24,564 nucleotides of DNA, taken from positions 1 through 24,564 of the forward strand of contig CALDQH010000086.1 in the NCBI GenBank assembly GCA_937911935.1. The letters are read 5' to 3'. Within the stretch, counting starts at the first letter, position 1. Each line of letters opens with the position of its first letter. Of this stretch, positions 14,835 to 22,826 are shown piece by piece. Source of the stretch: an uncultured Bacteroidales bacterium (GTDB lineage: Bacteria; Bacteroidota; Bacteroidia; Bacteroidales; Paludibacteraceae). The translations under genes were made by a program, and so were the position numbers. The notes below the pieces were generated by a model. It was not told where the DNA came from. It did not search any database and saw nothing but the letters and a program-made list of their open reading frames with translations.

Positions 14835-16679
14835 TTAGTTTAAGTTTAGGACAAAACAAGTTTTCCCTGGAATTTGAAGCCCCAAATGTAGTGGGTAATT
14901 CTTGTTTGTAGTAACTTCGTAACCAGATTTATAGTCTTTTATAATTTCTTTATATCTGTCTAACGAAATGGTCTTTTCGCCCTCGTTATTGTTAGTAATT
15001 ATTAAAACTGTTTGATTGTCGTTGTAACGAGCAAAAACATAAATTCCATCATAAGGAATAAACTGTGTCATTTTTCCCGTATGCAAGGCAGTCGCATTTT
15101 TTCTAAATTGAAGCAACGAACGTAAATAGTCGAAAATTTCATTCTCTTCGTCTGTTCTTCCTTCTTGGGTAAAAGCATTACGTGCATCTTCTTTCCAACC
15201 TCCGATAAAATCAAATCGATGTCCTTCGTAATTGCCCCAAATGCCATCTAACATGATTTCTGTACCAGCATAAATTTGAGGATAGCCACGGGTTGTTATT
15301 AGATGAGCAAGGCCCATTTTGAATTTCTTGACATCACGTTTAACAGCTACCGAAAAACGGTCAATGTCGTGATTGTCTAAAAAGTTCATCACATTATTTA
15401 CATCTGCGTATGCAAAGTCTTGTGCGTAGTGAGCATAGAAACGGGCTGTGCCAAAATCCCAGCTATCTTGCTCGTTAAAGGCAGCTTGTAGGTGATCTTT
15501 TAGCAAAAAGTCCATAACACTTGGTAGTCGTGAATCGAAGCCGTCTTTGTTGTTATTGCCAGATTGATAATAAGCTACCTCAAGTGGTGTTTTAACCCAA
15601 CATTCGCCTACAATGTTCATGGTAGGGTATTCGTCTCTTAAACGTTGGATAAATTGGGCAGCTAAATGAATGTCGTTGTAAGGATAGGTATCAACACGTA
15701 ATCCATCTACCCCCGCGTATTCAATCCACCAAATGTACACTTGTGTTAGGTAATTAAATAGTTCCTTGTTTTCAAGGTTTAAATCAGGCATATTACCTGC
15801 AAACCAACCTTTTTCTAGAATTAGTTTGTCAATTTCGGATGCATGTGGGTCTGTCCATGCTGTCATGCGATAGTTAGAACCTGTGTATTGGGGCCATTCG
15901 TGGAACCAATCTTTAGCAGGTTTGTCTTTGCACCACCAGTGAGCACCACCACAGTGGTTAGGTACTACGTCCAAGATAAGTTTTAATCCATGTACATGAC
16001 AGCTATCAGCTAATCGTTTGTAATCAAGATTAGAACCCATGCGAGGATCCACCTTATAGTAGTCGCCAGTAGAATAGTGGTGATAAGAATATTGAGTATC
16101 GTTGTTGTCAAAGAATGGAGTAATCCACAATGCAGTACATCCTAAATCGGCAATATAAGGAACCTTACTGATAACGCCTTCCAAGTCGCCACCATGACGT
16201 TCTCCTAAATTGGAACGATTCACACCTTGAATGTATCCCTTTACTGCGTCGTTTTTGTAATTTCCGTTTACAAATCTGTCGGGCATTAACAAATATACAG
16301 CATCGCTCGAGTTGAAACTGTTCTTAATGGCTGCATTTTCCTGGCGAGCTTTAAGTTCGTACTTGCAAGTCGTGTATTTCTTACCGTCTTGGAAGAAATT
16401 GATTTTTAAAGTACCTGGTTTTGTAGATGGATCGATGGTAAGATAAACAAACAAATAATTAGGATTGTCTGTTGTTACTTGTCGAGCGATGCTTACCCCT
16501 TTGTAGTCGATGTTAGCTTCGCACAAACCGATGTTGGTGCCATAGACGCTAAGTTGTAGCTCTGTGTTTTGCATGCCAACCCACCAATGTAAGGGCTCTA
16601 AACGTTCAATCTTGCAATTGGCAGCCGCTGCAGTGGCTATCGAGCAGATAGCAAGTAATAAGAGTAAAGATTTTTTCAT
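14835..16679 (-). CDS. Periplasmic neopullulanase / cyclomaltodextrinase-like GH13 enzyme (SusA-like)
   Basis: A protein of 614 residues with a Sec signal peptide (about 1-20, ATAAAA). There is no true lipobox pattern ahead of Cys22, so a soluble periplasmic enzyme is likely. Residues 22-112 look like the cyclomaltodextrinase N-terminal domain, with the HWWVGM motif typical of this group. The GH13 barrel follows: region I DVVPNH (237-242), nucleophile Asp330 in GLRVD, Glu359 in GECW, and Asp438 in DNHDIDR. A small C-terminal beta domain closes the protein. Expected activity is hydrolysis of maltodextrins, cyclodextrins or pullulan fragments brought in by SusCD, as for SusA. Starts 19 bases after lacI. 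Confidence 0.9.
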   Translation of the reverse strand: MKKSLLLLLAICSIATAAAANCKIERLEPLHWWVGMQNTELQLSVYGTNIGLCEANIDYKGVSIARQVTTDNPNYLFVYLTIDPSTKPGTLKINFFQDGKKYTTCKYELKARQENAAIKNSFNSSDAVYLLMPDRFVNGNYKNDAVKGYIQGVNRSNLGERHGGDLEGVISKVPYIADLGCTALWITPFFDNNDTQYSYHHYSTGDYYKVDPRMGSNLDYKRLADSCHVHGLKLILDVVPNHCGGAHWWCKDKPAKDWFHEWPQYTGSNYRMTAWTDPHASEIDKLILEKGWFAGNMPDLNLENKELFNYLTQVYIWWIEYAGVDGLRVDTYPYNDIHLAAQFIQRLRDEYPTMNIVGECWVKTPLEVAYYQSGNNNKDGFDSRLPSVMDFLLKDHLQAAFNEQDSWDFGTARFYAHYAQDFAYADVNNVMNFLDNHDIDRFSVAVKRDVKKFKMGLAHLITTRGYPQIYAGTEIMLDGIWGNYEGHRFDFIGGWKEDARNAFTQEGRTDEENEIFDYLRSLLQFRKNATALHTGKMTQFIPYDGIYVFARYNDNQTVLIITNNNEGEKTISLDRYKEIIKDYKSGYEVTTNKNYPLHLGLQIPGKTCFVLNLN

Positions 16680-16698
16680 ATAATAGATTATAATAAAT

Positions 16699-17706
16699 TT
16701 AGCGAGTTGATTCTCTAACGATTAGATTTGTTCGGATAACACTATGTGTAACCTCTTTCATATCGTTGCCATTTTCAATTCGATTGATTAACATCTTGCA
16801 GGCTTCTACTCCCATGGCGTATCCGTTTTGCTCTACGGTGGTAAGCGATGGGTCTGATACTTTGGCTACTTTCCCGTCTCCAAAACCACAAATTTGTAGT
16901 TGTTCGGGAACGGATAATCCTTTTCGTTTGGCAACGTACAAAACACCAGCAGCAGTTTCGTCGTTAATGGCAAAAAATGCATCGGGTTGTAGATCGTCAA
17001 TTATTTGTGGAGTCAATTCAATGGCTTTTTCTCTTGAATCACATTCAATAATATAGCGTTCGTCTGGTGTTATCTTGTAGGCGCGCAATGCGTCAATATA
17101 GCCATTTCTTCTGTTCTTGGAAATCTCCATATTGGCGGGTGCACTTAAAAATACGATGCGCTTGCTACCCGTTTTGATAAGATGTTCAACAGCGTTGTAA
17201 GCTCCTGTGTAGTCATCTACGACAACGCGGTCTGTTTTTAGCCCAGGGCAAATGCGGTCAAAAAATACCAAAGGTGTGTTGTTTTCTACCAACTCTTTGT
17301 AGTGTTCAAAATCGGTGGTGTCCTTGGATAAAGATGCTACAACGCCTGATACGTGTGCCGATTGCAGTGCATTTAAGGCTTTTACCTCTTTGTCGTAATT
17401 TTCGGATGTTTGACATACAATTACAGAGTACCCACGTGCATTAGCCGTGTCTTCTATGCCCGAAAATACAGACGAAAAGAAATGATGTACCATTTCTGGA
17501 ATCATAACACCAATGATGTTGGTTCGCTTCATCTTTAAACTCAAAGCAATGGCATTGGGTTTGTAGTGGTGTTCCTTTGCATAGGCATTGACAGCTTCTT
17601 TGGTTGCTTTGCTAATGTCAGGGTGATCCTGTAAAGCACGCGAAACGGTCGAAGCTGAAATATTGAGTGCTTTAGCAATGTCTTTAATCGTAATTTGCGC
17701 TCTCAT
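16699..17706 (-). CDS. LacI-family transcriptional regulator
   Basis: A protein of 335 residues with the standard LacI layout. The helix-turn-helix is at residues 6-27 (ITIKDIAKALNISASTVSRAL), the hinge helix near 50-60 (NAIALSLKMK), and the periplasmic-binding-protein-like effector domain from about 62 to the end, including the VVDDYTGAYNAVEHL and TTVEQN segments. First gene of the minus operon, so it is probably cotranscribed with the enzymes it controls. Divergent placement from susC and the GH13/MFS partners suggest it senses maltose or maltodextrin and controls both operons (inference). The classical sus locus uses SusR, a membrane-linked activator of a different family. Confidence 0.92.
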   Translation of the reverse strand: MRAQITIKDIAKALNISASTVSRALQDHPDISKATKEAVNAYAKEHHYKPNAIALSLKMKRTNIIGVMIPEMVHHFFSSVFSGIEDTANARGYSVIVCQTSENYDKEVKALNALQSAHVSGVVASLSKDTTDFEHYKELVENNTPLVFFDRICPGLKTDRVVVDDYTGAYNAVEHLIKTGSKRIVFLSAPANMEISKNRRNGYIDALRAYKITPDERYIIECDSREKAIELTPQIIDDLQPDAFFAINDETAAGVLYVAKRKGLSVPEQLQICGFGDGKVAKVSDPSLTTVEQNGYAMGVEACKMLINRIENGNDMKEVTHSVIRTNLIVRESTR

Positions 17707-17775
17707 ATGTCTATTTCTTTAAAGATTTTTGTAATGAATAAGAGATAATTGCCTATTACCGCAAGGTATATTTCG

Positions 17776-17807
17776 CAAAGTTATCTCATTTTTTTCGTAA
17801 CAGCAAA
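17776..17807 (-). promoter_or_regulatory. Promoter of the LacI-GH13-MFS-GH13 operon
   Basis: On the minus strand TTTG (17807-17804) is followed after 20 bases by TAACTTTG (17783-17776), matching the Bacteroidetes consensus. The predicted start near 17771 leaves a leader of about 65 bases. The four genes downstream are separated by only 19, 11 and 17 bases, and no second promoter was noticed. Confidence 0.62.
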
Positions 17808-17810
17808 AAT

Positions 17811-17829
17811 CCTTAATAATAAATTAAGG
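17811..17829. promoter_or_regulatory. Perfect inverted repeat, possible operator
   Basis: CCTTAAT (17811-17817) and ATTAAGG (17823-17829) are perfect reverse complements with a 5-base spacer. The repeat sits four bases upstream of the -33 element of the LacI promoter. It lacks the central CG usual in LacI-family operators, so its link to the regulator is uncertain. Confidence 0.3.
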
Positions 17830-17992
17830 TATGATGAGTTTTTTTTAGTCGTTAAACTATTGTGCTATCTTGATTGCATGGCGAATCGCAAACGAATTAG
17901 ATGTATTTAAATCTCATATTATTTCTAAAAAGTATATATTTTAACATTTGAAAGCAATTTTCCCTTTCTACCTTAAAAAAATGAGAAAATAA

Positions 17993-18024
17993 ATTGTTTA
18001 ATAGCAAAAAAAAGTTTACGTTTG
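17993..18024 (+). promoter_or_regulatory. Promoter of the susC-susD operon
   Basis: TACGTTTG (18017-18024) is an exact -7 element. Twenty bases upstream lies ATTG (17993-17996), a one-mismatch -33 element, which fits a promoter needing an activator or derepression. The predicted start near 18029 gives a leader of about 138 bases, long compared with the other genes in the window. Confidence 0.5.
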
Positions 18025-18100
18025 TACTTTGATAAAAGTGTGTTTGGGAGCATTGTGTGCTGTTTTTAATAGTTGAGTAGTTGTGTAAAATCCTTGTTCC

Positions 18101-18166
18101 TAAATAGTTATGCTATTTATTAACTGAAATATACTATTTAATCGTTTTAATTAATTACTAATCGTT
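18101..18166 (+). promoter_or_regulatory. susC leader: hairpin and direct repeat ending at the start codon
   Basis: TAAATAG (18101-18107) pairs with CTATTTA (18113-18119) around a 5-base loop. TAATCGTT occurs at 18139-18146 and again at 18159-18166, directly before the ATG, exactly 20 bases apart. No Shine-Dalgarno sequence is present, as is common in Bacteroidetes. The AT-rich repeats may help ribosome binding or regulation (inference). Confidence 0.35.
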
Positions 18167-21136
18167 ATGAATGTGAAGAGATCACGAAAATGGCTGCTTA
18201 CGACAGCCTTGTCCTTCTTCTTCTGTATGACAGGTTTCGCTCAAAACATGGTGAGTGGTACTGTTACAGACGAGACGGGTGAGCCCATTATCGGTGCCTA
18301 TATTACATTGGCGGGCGATAATAGTGTGGGTACGATTACCGACTATGACGGTAATTACGAAATTTCGGTTCCCGATGCTGCGAAACTAATCTTTTCGTAC
18401 ACCGGTTTCGAATCGCAAACATTAAGTACAGCAGGTAAAGCGACGGTAGATGTTACTTTGAAAGAAGTATCTACTCGTTTGGATGAGGTTGTGGCTGTAG
18501 GTTATGGTTCTCAAAAAGCAAAAGAAGTAACATCTGCTGTTACGAGTGTAAAAGCAGAAGACTTTAATGCTGGTGTTAAAACTAGCCCTGTAGGCTTGCT
18601 ACAAGGTAAAGTTGCAGGTTTGACCATTACCAATACGGCAGGTGGTGACCCTACCAACACCGGATTTAACGTACAAATTCGTGGTACATCTACTTTGGAT
18701 GCTGGTTCAGGTTCTACTCCTTTGTATATTGTGGACGGTGTGCCTGTATCTAATATTGACAACATCTCGCCTGACGATATTGCTTCTATGGACGTTTTGA
18801 AAGACGGTTCTTCGGCAGCTATCTATGGTACTCGTGGTACTAACGGTGTAATCCTTATTACTACCAAACGTGGTAAATCGATGGATAACTCTGAATGTGG
18901 TACAACCTCGTTGGATTATTCAGGCTACGTTTCTTTTGCTCACAAAACTGGCAATAATGGTTTGACCAATATCAACGAATACCTAACCATGGGCGAATGG
19001 TCTAATGGCTTGTTCGAAACCATGAACTTTGGTAGCTTGTCAGACTATTATTCGATGATAGCTCGCGAAGTTCCTGTTACTCACAACCACAACGTGGCAA
19101 TTAGTGGTGCTACTAAAAACTTTAGCTATCGTGCATCTGTAAACTACAAAGATGCTCAAGGTATCACCAACGACCGTCAAGAAATCAACGCTAAATTTGC
19201 TGCAAACCAAAAAGCATTGCAAGGATGGTTGGATTTGCAATACGACTTCTCGTACATGCACTATAGAAACAACAAAGATTGGGCGCAATTTGATATGGCG
19301 GCTACCTTGAATCCTACCTATCCAGTGTATGATCCTACAACCAAATCTGGTTTCTATTTTATTGAATCATCAGGTTATCAAAACCCCATCGAACCTTATG
19401 TGTTGAACGAAGAATACGGTGATGGTAACTTCTTCCGTGGTTCGGTTCGTGCAACCGTTAATATCCTTCCTGTAAAAGGTTTGAAAGTGAATGCTTTTGC
19501 CGCTTTCGAAGAAGGTGATAACTACAACTACAAATACAACAGCTTGAAATACACCGCAGGTGGTACTTCTGCTGGTATGGCAACCAGATATCAAAGCCGT
19601 GATATGAACTTGTTGTTCGAAGGTACGGTTGATTATGCTGGTCAATGGAATGGTCACAGCTTGGCATTGGTAGGTGGTTTCTCTTACCAACAGTTCAACT
19701 ACGATAACTCTAAAATGGAAAACGGTGGTTTCGCAACCGATGATATTAAATACTATATCATGCAAGAAGGTGATGCGGAAAAAACCAAAATGAACGTTGA
19801 ATCATACAGAGGTTCTCACTCGTTGGCATCTTTCTTTGCGCGTGCTAACTATAACTACCAAGAAAAATACTTGTTGAGTGCTTCGGTCCGTGCCGAAGGT
19901 TCTTCACGTTTTGGTGAAAACAATCGTTGGGGTGTGTTCCCTGCTGCATCTGCTGGTTGGCGTATCAGTGGCGAGGACTTCTTGAAAGATACTCAATGGT
20001 TGGACGACTTGAAACTTCGTTTCGGTTTTGGTATTACTGGTAACAACGTAGGTCAAAACTTGGCTTCTAAAGAGTTGTTGGGTGCTGGTGGTACTTTCTG
20101 GTACGACGGTGCATGGCGTAAAACTTACAAAGTTACCCAAAATGCAAACAAAGACCTAAAATGGGAGCGTAAGTTCGAGTATAACTTAGGTATCGACTTT
20201 GCATTCTTGTCTAACCGCTTGTATGGTAGCGTCGATTTGTATCTACGTAATACCAAAGACTTGTTATACTGGTATGATGTACCTTCTCCTCCATATTTGT
20301 TCAACCGCTTGTTGACCAATGCTGGTGAAATTACTGCAAAAGGTATCGAACTTGCTTTGACAGGTGTTCCTGTTAAAACCCAAAACTGGCAATGGAACTC
20401 TACTTGGACTATGGCATTCGATAACAACAAAATTGTATCGTTGAGTAACGAAGCCGAAGGTTTGCTTTATAAAACAGCTTACAAAGGTAGCATTGGTGGT
20501 AACGGTTTGAACGATGTTACAACCCAAATCCTACAAGAAGGCGAATCAATTGGTTTGTTCTATGGCTACAAAGTTAAAGAAGTTGTTGACAACAAATTGG
20601 TTTACGAAGATATCACTCCTGATGGTGTTATTGACGAACAAGATAAAACCATCGTTGGTAAAGCTCAACCTTTGTTTACCTTTGGTTGGAACAATACCAT
20701 TCGTTACAAATGGTTTGATTTGACCATCTTCTTCCGTGGTATGGTTGGTAACGACGTGTTGAACGTAACCCGTTGGGCATATACTCCATCAGAAAGCGGT
20801 GTGCAAGCTAACATGGTTTACAAACAAACCGCTGAAGCTATCGTAAACGGCGATGGTGCTTATCGTGATGGTGTCTTCTCTGATTATTGGTTGGAAGACG
20901 GCTCGTTCTTGAAATGTGACAACATTACTTTGGGTTGCAACGTTCCTTTGAAACCCAATAAATATGTTAAAAACTTGAGAATCTATGTAACAGGTCAAAA
21001 CTTGTTTACCATTACAAGCTATTCTGGTTTAGATCCTGAAGTTAGCATCTCTTCAATTAACGACTCAGGTATCAAGTATGTAGGTTTCTATCCAACAGTT
21101 AGCAGCTACTTGCTTGGTTTGAATGTAACATTCTAA
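18167..21136 (+). CDS. SusC/RagA-family TonB-dependent outer-membrane transporter
   Basis: A protein of 989 residues with a signal peptide (about 1-25, GFAQ). Residues 28-98 form the carboxypeptidase-regulatory-like domain (VSGTVTDETGEPIIGA) seen in SusC proteins. A TonB-box-like segment LDEVVAVGYG lies at 105-114. The plug domain spans about 115-237 (IRGTST, PLYIVDGVP, DVLKDGSSAAIYGTRG), and the rest is the 22-strand barrel ending in LLGLNVTF with a terminal Phe. It imports oligosaccharides across the outer membrane with the SusD lid. The starch or maltodextrin substrate is inferred from the GH13 neighbours. Codon use is strongly biased (AAC, TTC, GGT, CGT), pointing to high expression. Confidence 0.96.
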   Translation: MNVKRSRKWLLTTALSFFFCMTGFAQNMVSGTVTDETGEPIIGAYITLAGDNSVGTITDYDGNYEISVPDAAKLIFSYTGFESQTLSTAGKATVDVTLKEVSTRLDEVVAVGYGSQKAKEVTSAVTSVKAEDFNAGVKTSPVGLLQGKVAGLTITNTAGGDPTNTGFNVQIRGTSTLDAGSGSTPLYIVDGVPVSNIDNISPDDIASMDVLKDGSSAAIYGTRGTNGVILITTKRGKSMDNSECGTTSLDYSGYVSFAHKTGNNGLTNINEYLTMGEWSNGLFETMNFGSLSDYYSMIAREVPVTHNHNVAISGATKNFSYRASVNYKDAQGITNDRQEINAKFAANQKALQGWLDLQYDFSYMHYRNNKDWAQFDMAATLNPTYPVYDPTTKSGFYFIESSGYQNPIEPYVLNEEYGDGNFFRGSVRATVNILPVKGLKVNAFAAFEEGDNYNYKYNSLKYTAGGTSAGMATRYQSRDMNLLFEGTVDYAGQWNGHSLALVGGFSYQQFNYDNSKMENGGFATDDIKYYIMQEGDAEKTKMNVESYRGSHSLASFFARANYNYQEKYLLSASVRAEGSSRFGENNRWGVFPAASAGWRISGEDFLKDTQWLDDLKLRFGFGITGNNVGQNLASKELLGAGGTFWYDGAWRKTYKVTQNANKDLKWERKFEYNLGIDFAFLSNRLYGSVDLYLRNTKDLLYWYDVPSPPYLFNRLLTNAGEITAKGIELALTGVPVKTQNWQWNSTWTMAFDNNKIVSLSNEAEGLLYKTAYKGSIGGNGLNDVTTQILQEGESIGLFYGYKVKEVVDNKLVYEDITPDGVIDEQDKTIVGKAQPLFTFGWNNTIRYKWFDLTIFFRGMVGNDVLNVTRWAYTPSESGVQANMVYKQTAEAIVNGDGAYRDGVFSDYWLEDGSFLKCDNITLGCNVPLKPNKYVKNLRIYVTGQNLFTITSYSGLDPEVSISSINDSGIKYVGFYPTVSSYLLGLNVTF

Positions 21137-21149
21137 TAAGATTAAAGAT

Positions 21150-22805
21150 ATGAAAAAGATATTTCTATATTCATTGATTATTTCTTTGGGTCTTTCTTTT
21201 ACTGCTTGCGAAGACTTCTTGAAAGAAGAAGCTTTTGGTAAACCTACTACCGAAGAGTTGATGCAAGAACCAGAGAATATGGCGATGCTTGTAGGTCAAG
21301 CGTATGCCGAATTGAAGTGGTTGCACGACCACTGGGGCTATTGGGGTTTGAATACCCTAACCTCTGACGAAGCAAGATGTCCCGTTCGTCAACCAGGTGG
21401 TCACTGGAATGACTCTGGTTATTGGGCTTCGTTGAACTCGATGACCTGGAACTACGAAGGTAAAGCAATTGAGTTTGTATGGGATAAATGTATCGAAGGT
21501 GCGAACCTTTGTAACCAAATTCTTAGCCATATCGCGGTTTACAAAGATGACGTAGATCCTGAACAATACAAACGCTTCGAAGCTGAATTGTGCGTGTTGC
21601 GTTCATATTACTACTATACCATGTTTGACTTGTTTGGACGTATTCCTTATACCGAAGAGTATGTTACCGACAAAACAGCACAATTCCCCTTGTTAGAAGC
21701 TGCTGATGTATGGCACAAATTGGTATCTTGCTTGGAATTGCACACAGAACACTTACCTGTAGCTACCAATCCTTCTAAATCGGCAAACTACGGTCGTGTT
21801 ACTCAAGGCTTTGGTTATGGTCTTTTGGCACGTTTGTACTTGAATGCAGCTTCTTATGATGTTAAAGACGTAAACGATGCATACAACAAATGTGTAGAAT
21901 ATTGCAACAAAATCATTGACTCTAACGTTTATTCAATCGAGGGTAACTTCTTTACCAATTTCTTGGTAAACAATACCGTCAGCGAAGAAAATATCTTTGT
22001 GATTGTAGAAAACGGTAACCCAACTTTCGACTCTCAAAGCTGGGATAAAATGAGCAACAAATTGCGTGTTAATCTACTAACTCAACACTATGCATTCAAT
22101 GAATTGTATGGATTGTTAGAAAAACCATGGAACGGTTTTGCAGCTTCTACTCAATTCTTAGCATTGTATGACGAAAACGACCGTCGCGGACCTTGTCCTG
22201 ATGCTATGGGTACCGATGTCGATTTCCAAGATATCAACAAGAAATACGGTTGGTTCTTAGGGCCAATTAAAGTTGATGGTAAAGTGGCTGTTGACGAAAA
22301 CGGAACTCAAGTTGTTATTACCCGAAACTTTAAATCACAGACTAACGCTAATTGGAATGATGGCGCTCGTTTGATGAAATACGAAACAGAGGTTAATCCA
22401 ACTGTAAACCAATACATGGATAATGACTTTGTGTTGTTCCGTTATGCAGACGTGTTGTATATGAAAGCAGAAGCAATCTTGTCGGGTGCAACCAATGGTA
22501 CTTTGGGCGAAGTATTGGGTCTAAAAGATTTCCAAATGATTCGTACACGTGCAGGTTTGGATGAATATACAGCATCTACCTTAACAATTAACGAAATTTT
22601 GGACGAACGTGGTCGTGAGTTCGCTTGGGAAAACGTACGCCGTCGCGACTTGATCAGACACGGTAAATATACTGGTGATACCTACTTGTGGGATTTCAAA
22701 GCACGTGGTGTTGCTGATACAAGAAAATGGTTCCCTATTCCTAAGAAACATTTGGATATCCATGCCAACGATGCTAAAAAATGGACGCAAAATGAAGGTT
22801 ATTAA
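21150..22805 (+). CDS. SusD/RagB-family surface glycan-binding lipoprotein
   Basis: A protein of 551 residues with a lipoprotein signal (FTAC, Cys20) followed by the acidic EDFLKEE. Helical TPR-type SusD core segments are clear: RFEAELCVLRSYYYYTMFDLFGRIPY near 142-168, and the C-terminal ILDERGREFAWENVRRRDLIRHGKY, WFPIPKKHL and QNEGY signatures. An aromatic-rich stretch near residues 86-100 (HWNDSGYW) could contribute to sugar stacking. It forms the lid of the SusC barrel and captures glycan at the cell surface. It starts 13 bases after susC and shares its codon bias. Confidence 0.96.
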   Translation: MKKIFLYSLIISLGLSFTACEDFLKEEAFGKPTTEELMQEPENMAMLVGQAYAELKWLHDHWGYWGLNTLTSDEARCPVRQPGGHWNDSGYWASLNSMTWNYEGKAIEFVWDKCIEGANLCNQILSHIAVYKDDVDPEQYKRFEAELCVLRSYYYYTMFDLFGRIPYTEEYVTDKTAQFPLLEAADVWHKLVSCLELHTEHLPVATNPSKSANYGRVTQGFGYGLLARLYLNAASYDVKDVNDAYNKCVEYCNKIIDSNVYSIEGNFFTNFLVNNTVSEENIFVIVENGNPTFDSQSWDKMSNKLRVNLLTQHYAFNELYGLLEKPWNGFAASTQFLALYDENDRRGPCPDAMGTDVDFQDINKKYGWFLGPIKVDGKVAVDENGTQVVITRNFKSQTNANWNDGARLMKYETEVNPTVNQYMDNDFVLFRYADVLYMKAEAILSGATNGTLGEVLGLKDFQMIRTRAGLDEYTASTLTINEILDERGREFAWENVRRRDLIRHGKYTGDTYLWDFKARGVADTRKWFPIPKKHLDIHANDAKKWTQNEGY

Positions 22806-22826
22806 TGCATAAAGGAGACTAATAAT

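Larger units (their letters stand above)
17707..18166. other. 460-base divergent control region between the LacI operon and the SusCD operon
   Basis: No coding sequence is supported here. It contains the minus-strand promoter of the LacI operon, an AT-rich inverted repeat (17811-17829), the plus-strand susC promoter, and a susC leader of about 138 bases with a small hairpin and a direct repeat, all listed separately. Bases 17830-17990 are AT-rich and show no motif I can name. Confidence 0.7.

Noticed and set aside
17866..17873. TATCTTGA as a second promoter in the divergent region
   Set aside because: It mismatches the -7 consensus and has no -33 partner at the right distance.
19370..19765. 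131-codon minus-strand open frame inside susC
   Set aside because: Antisense to the conserved barrel region of susC; the open frame follows from biased codon use.
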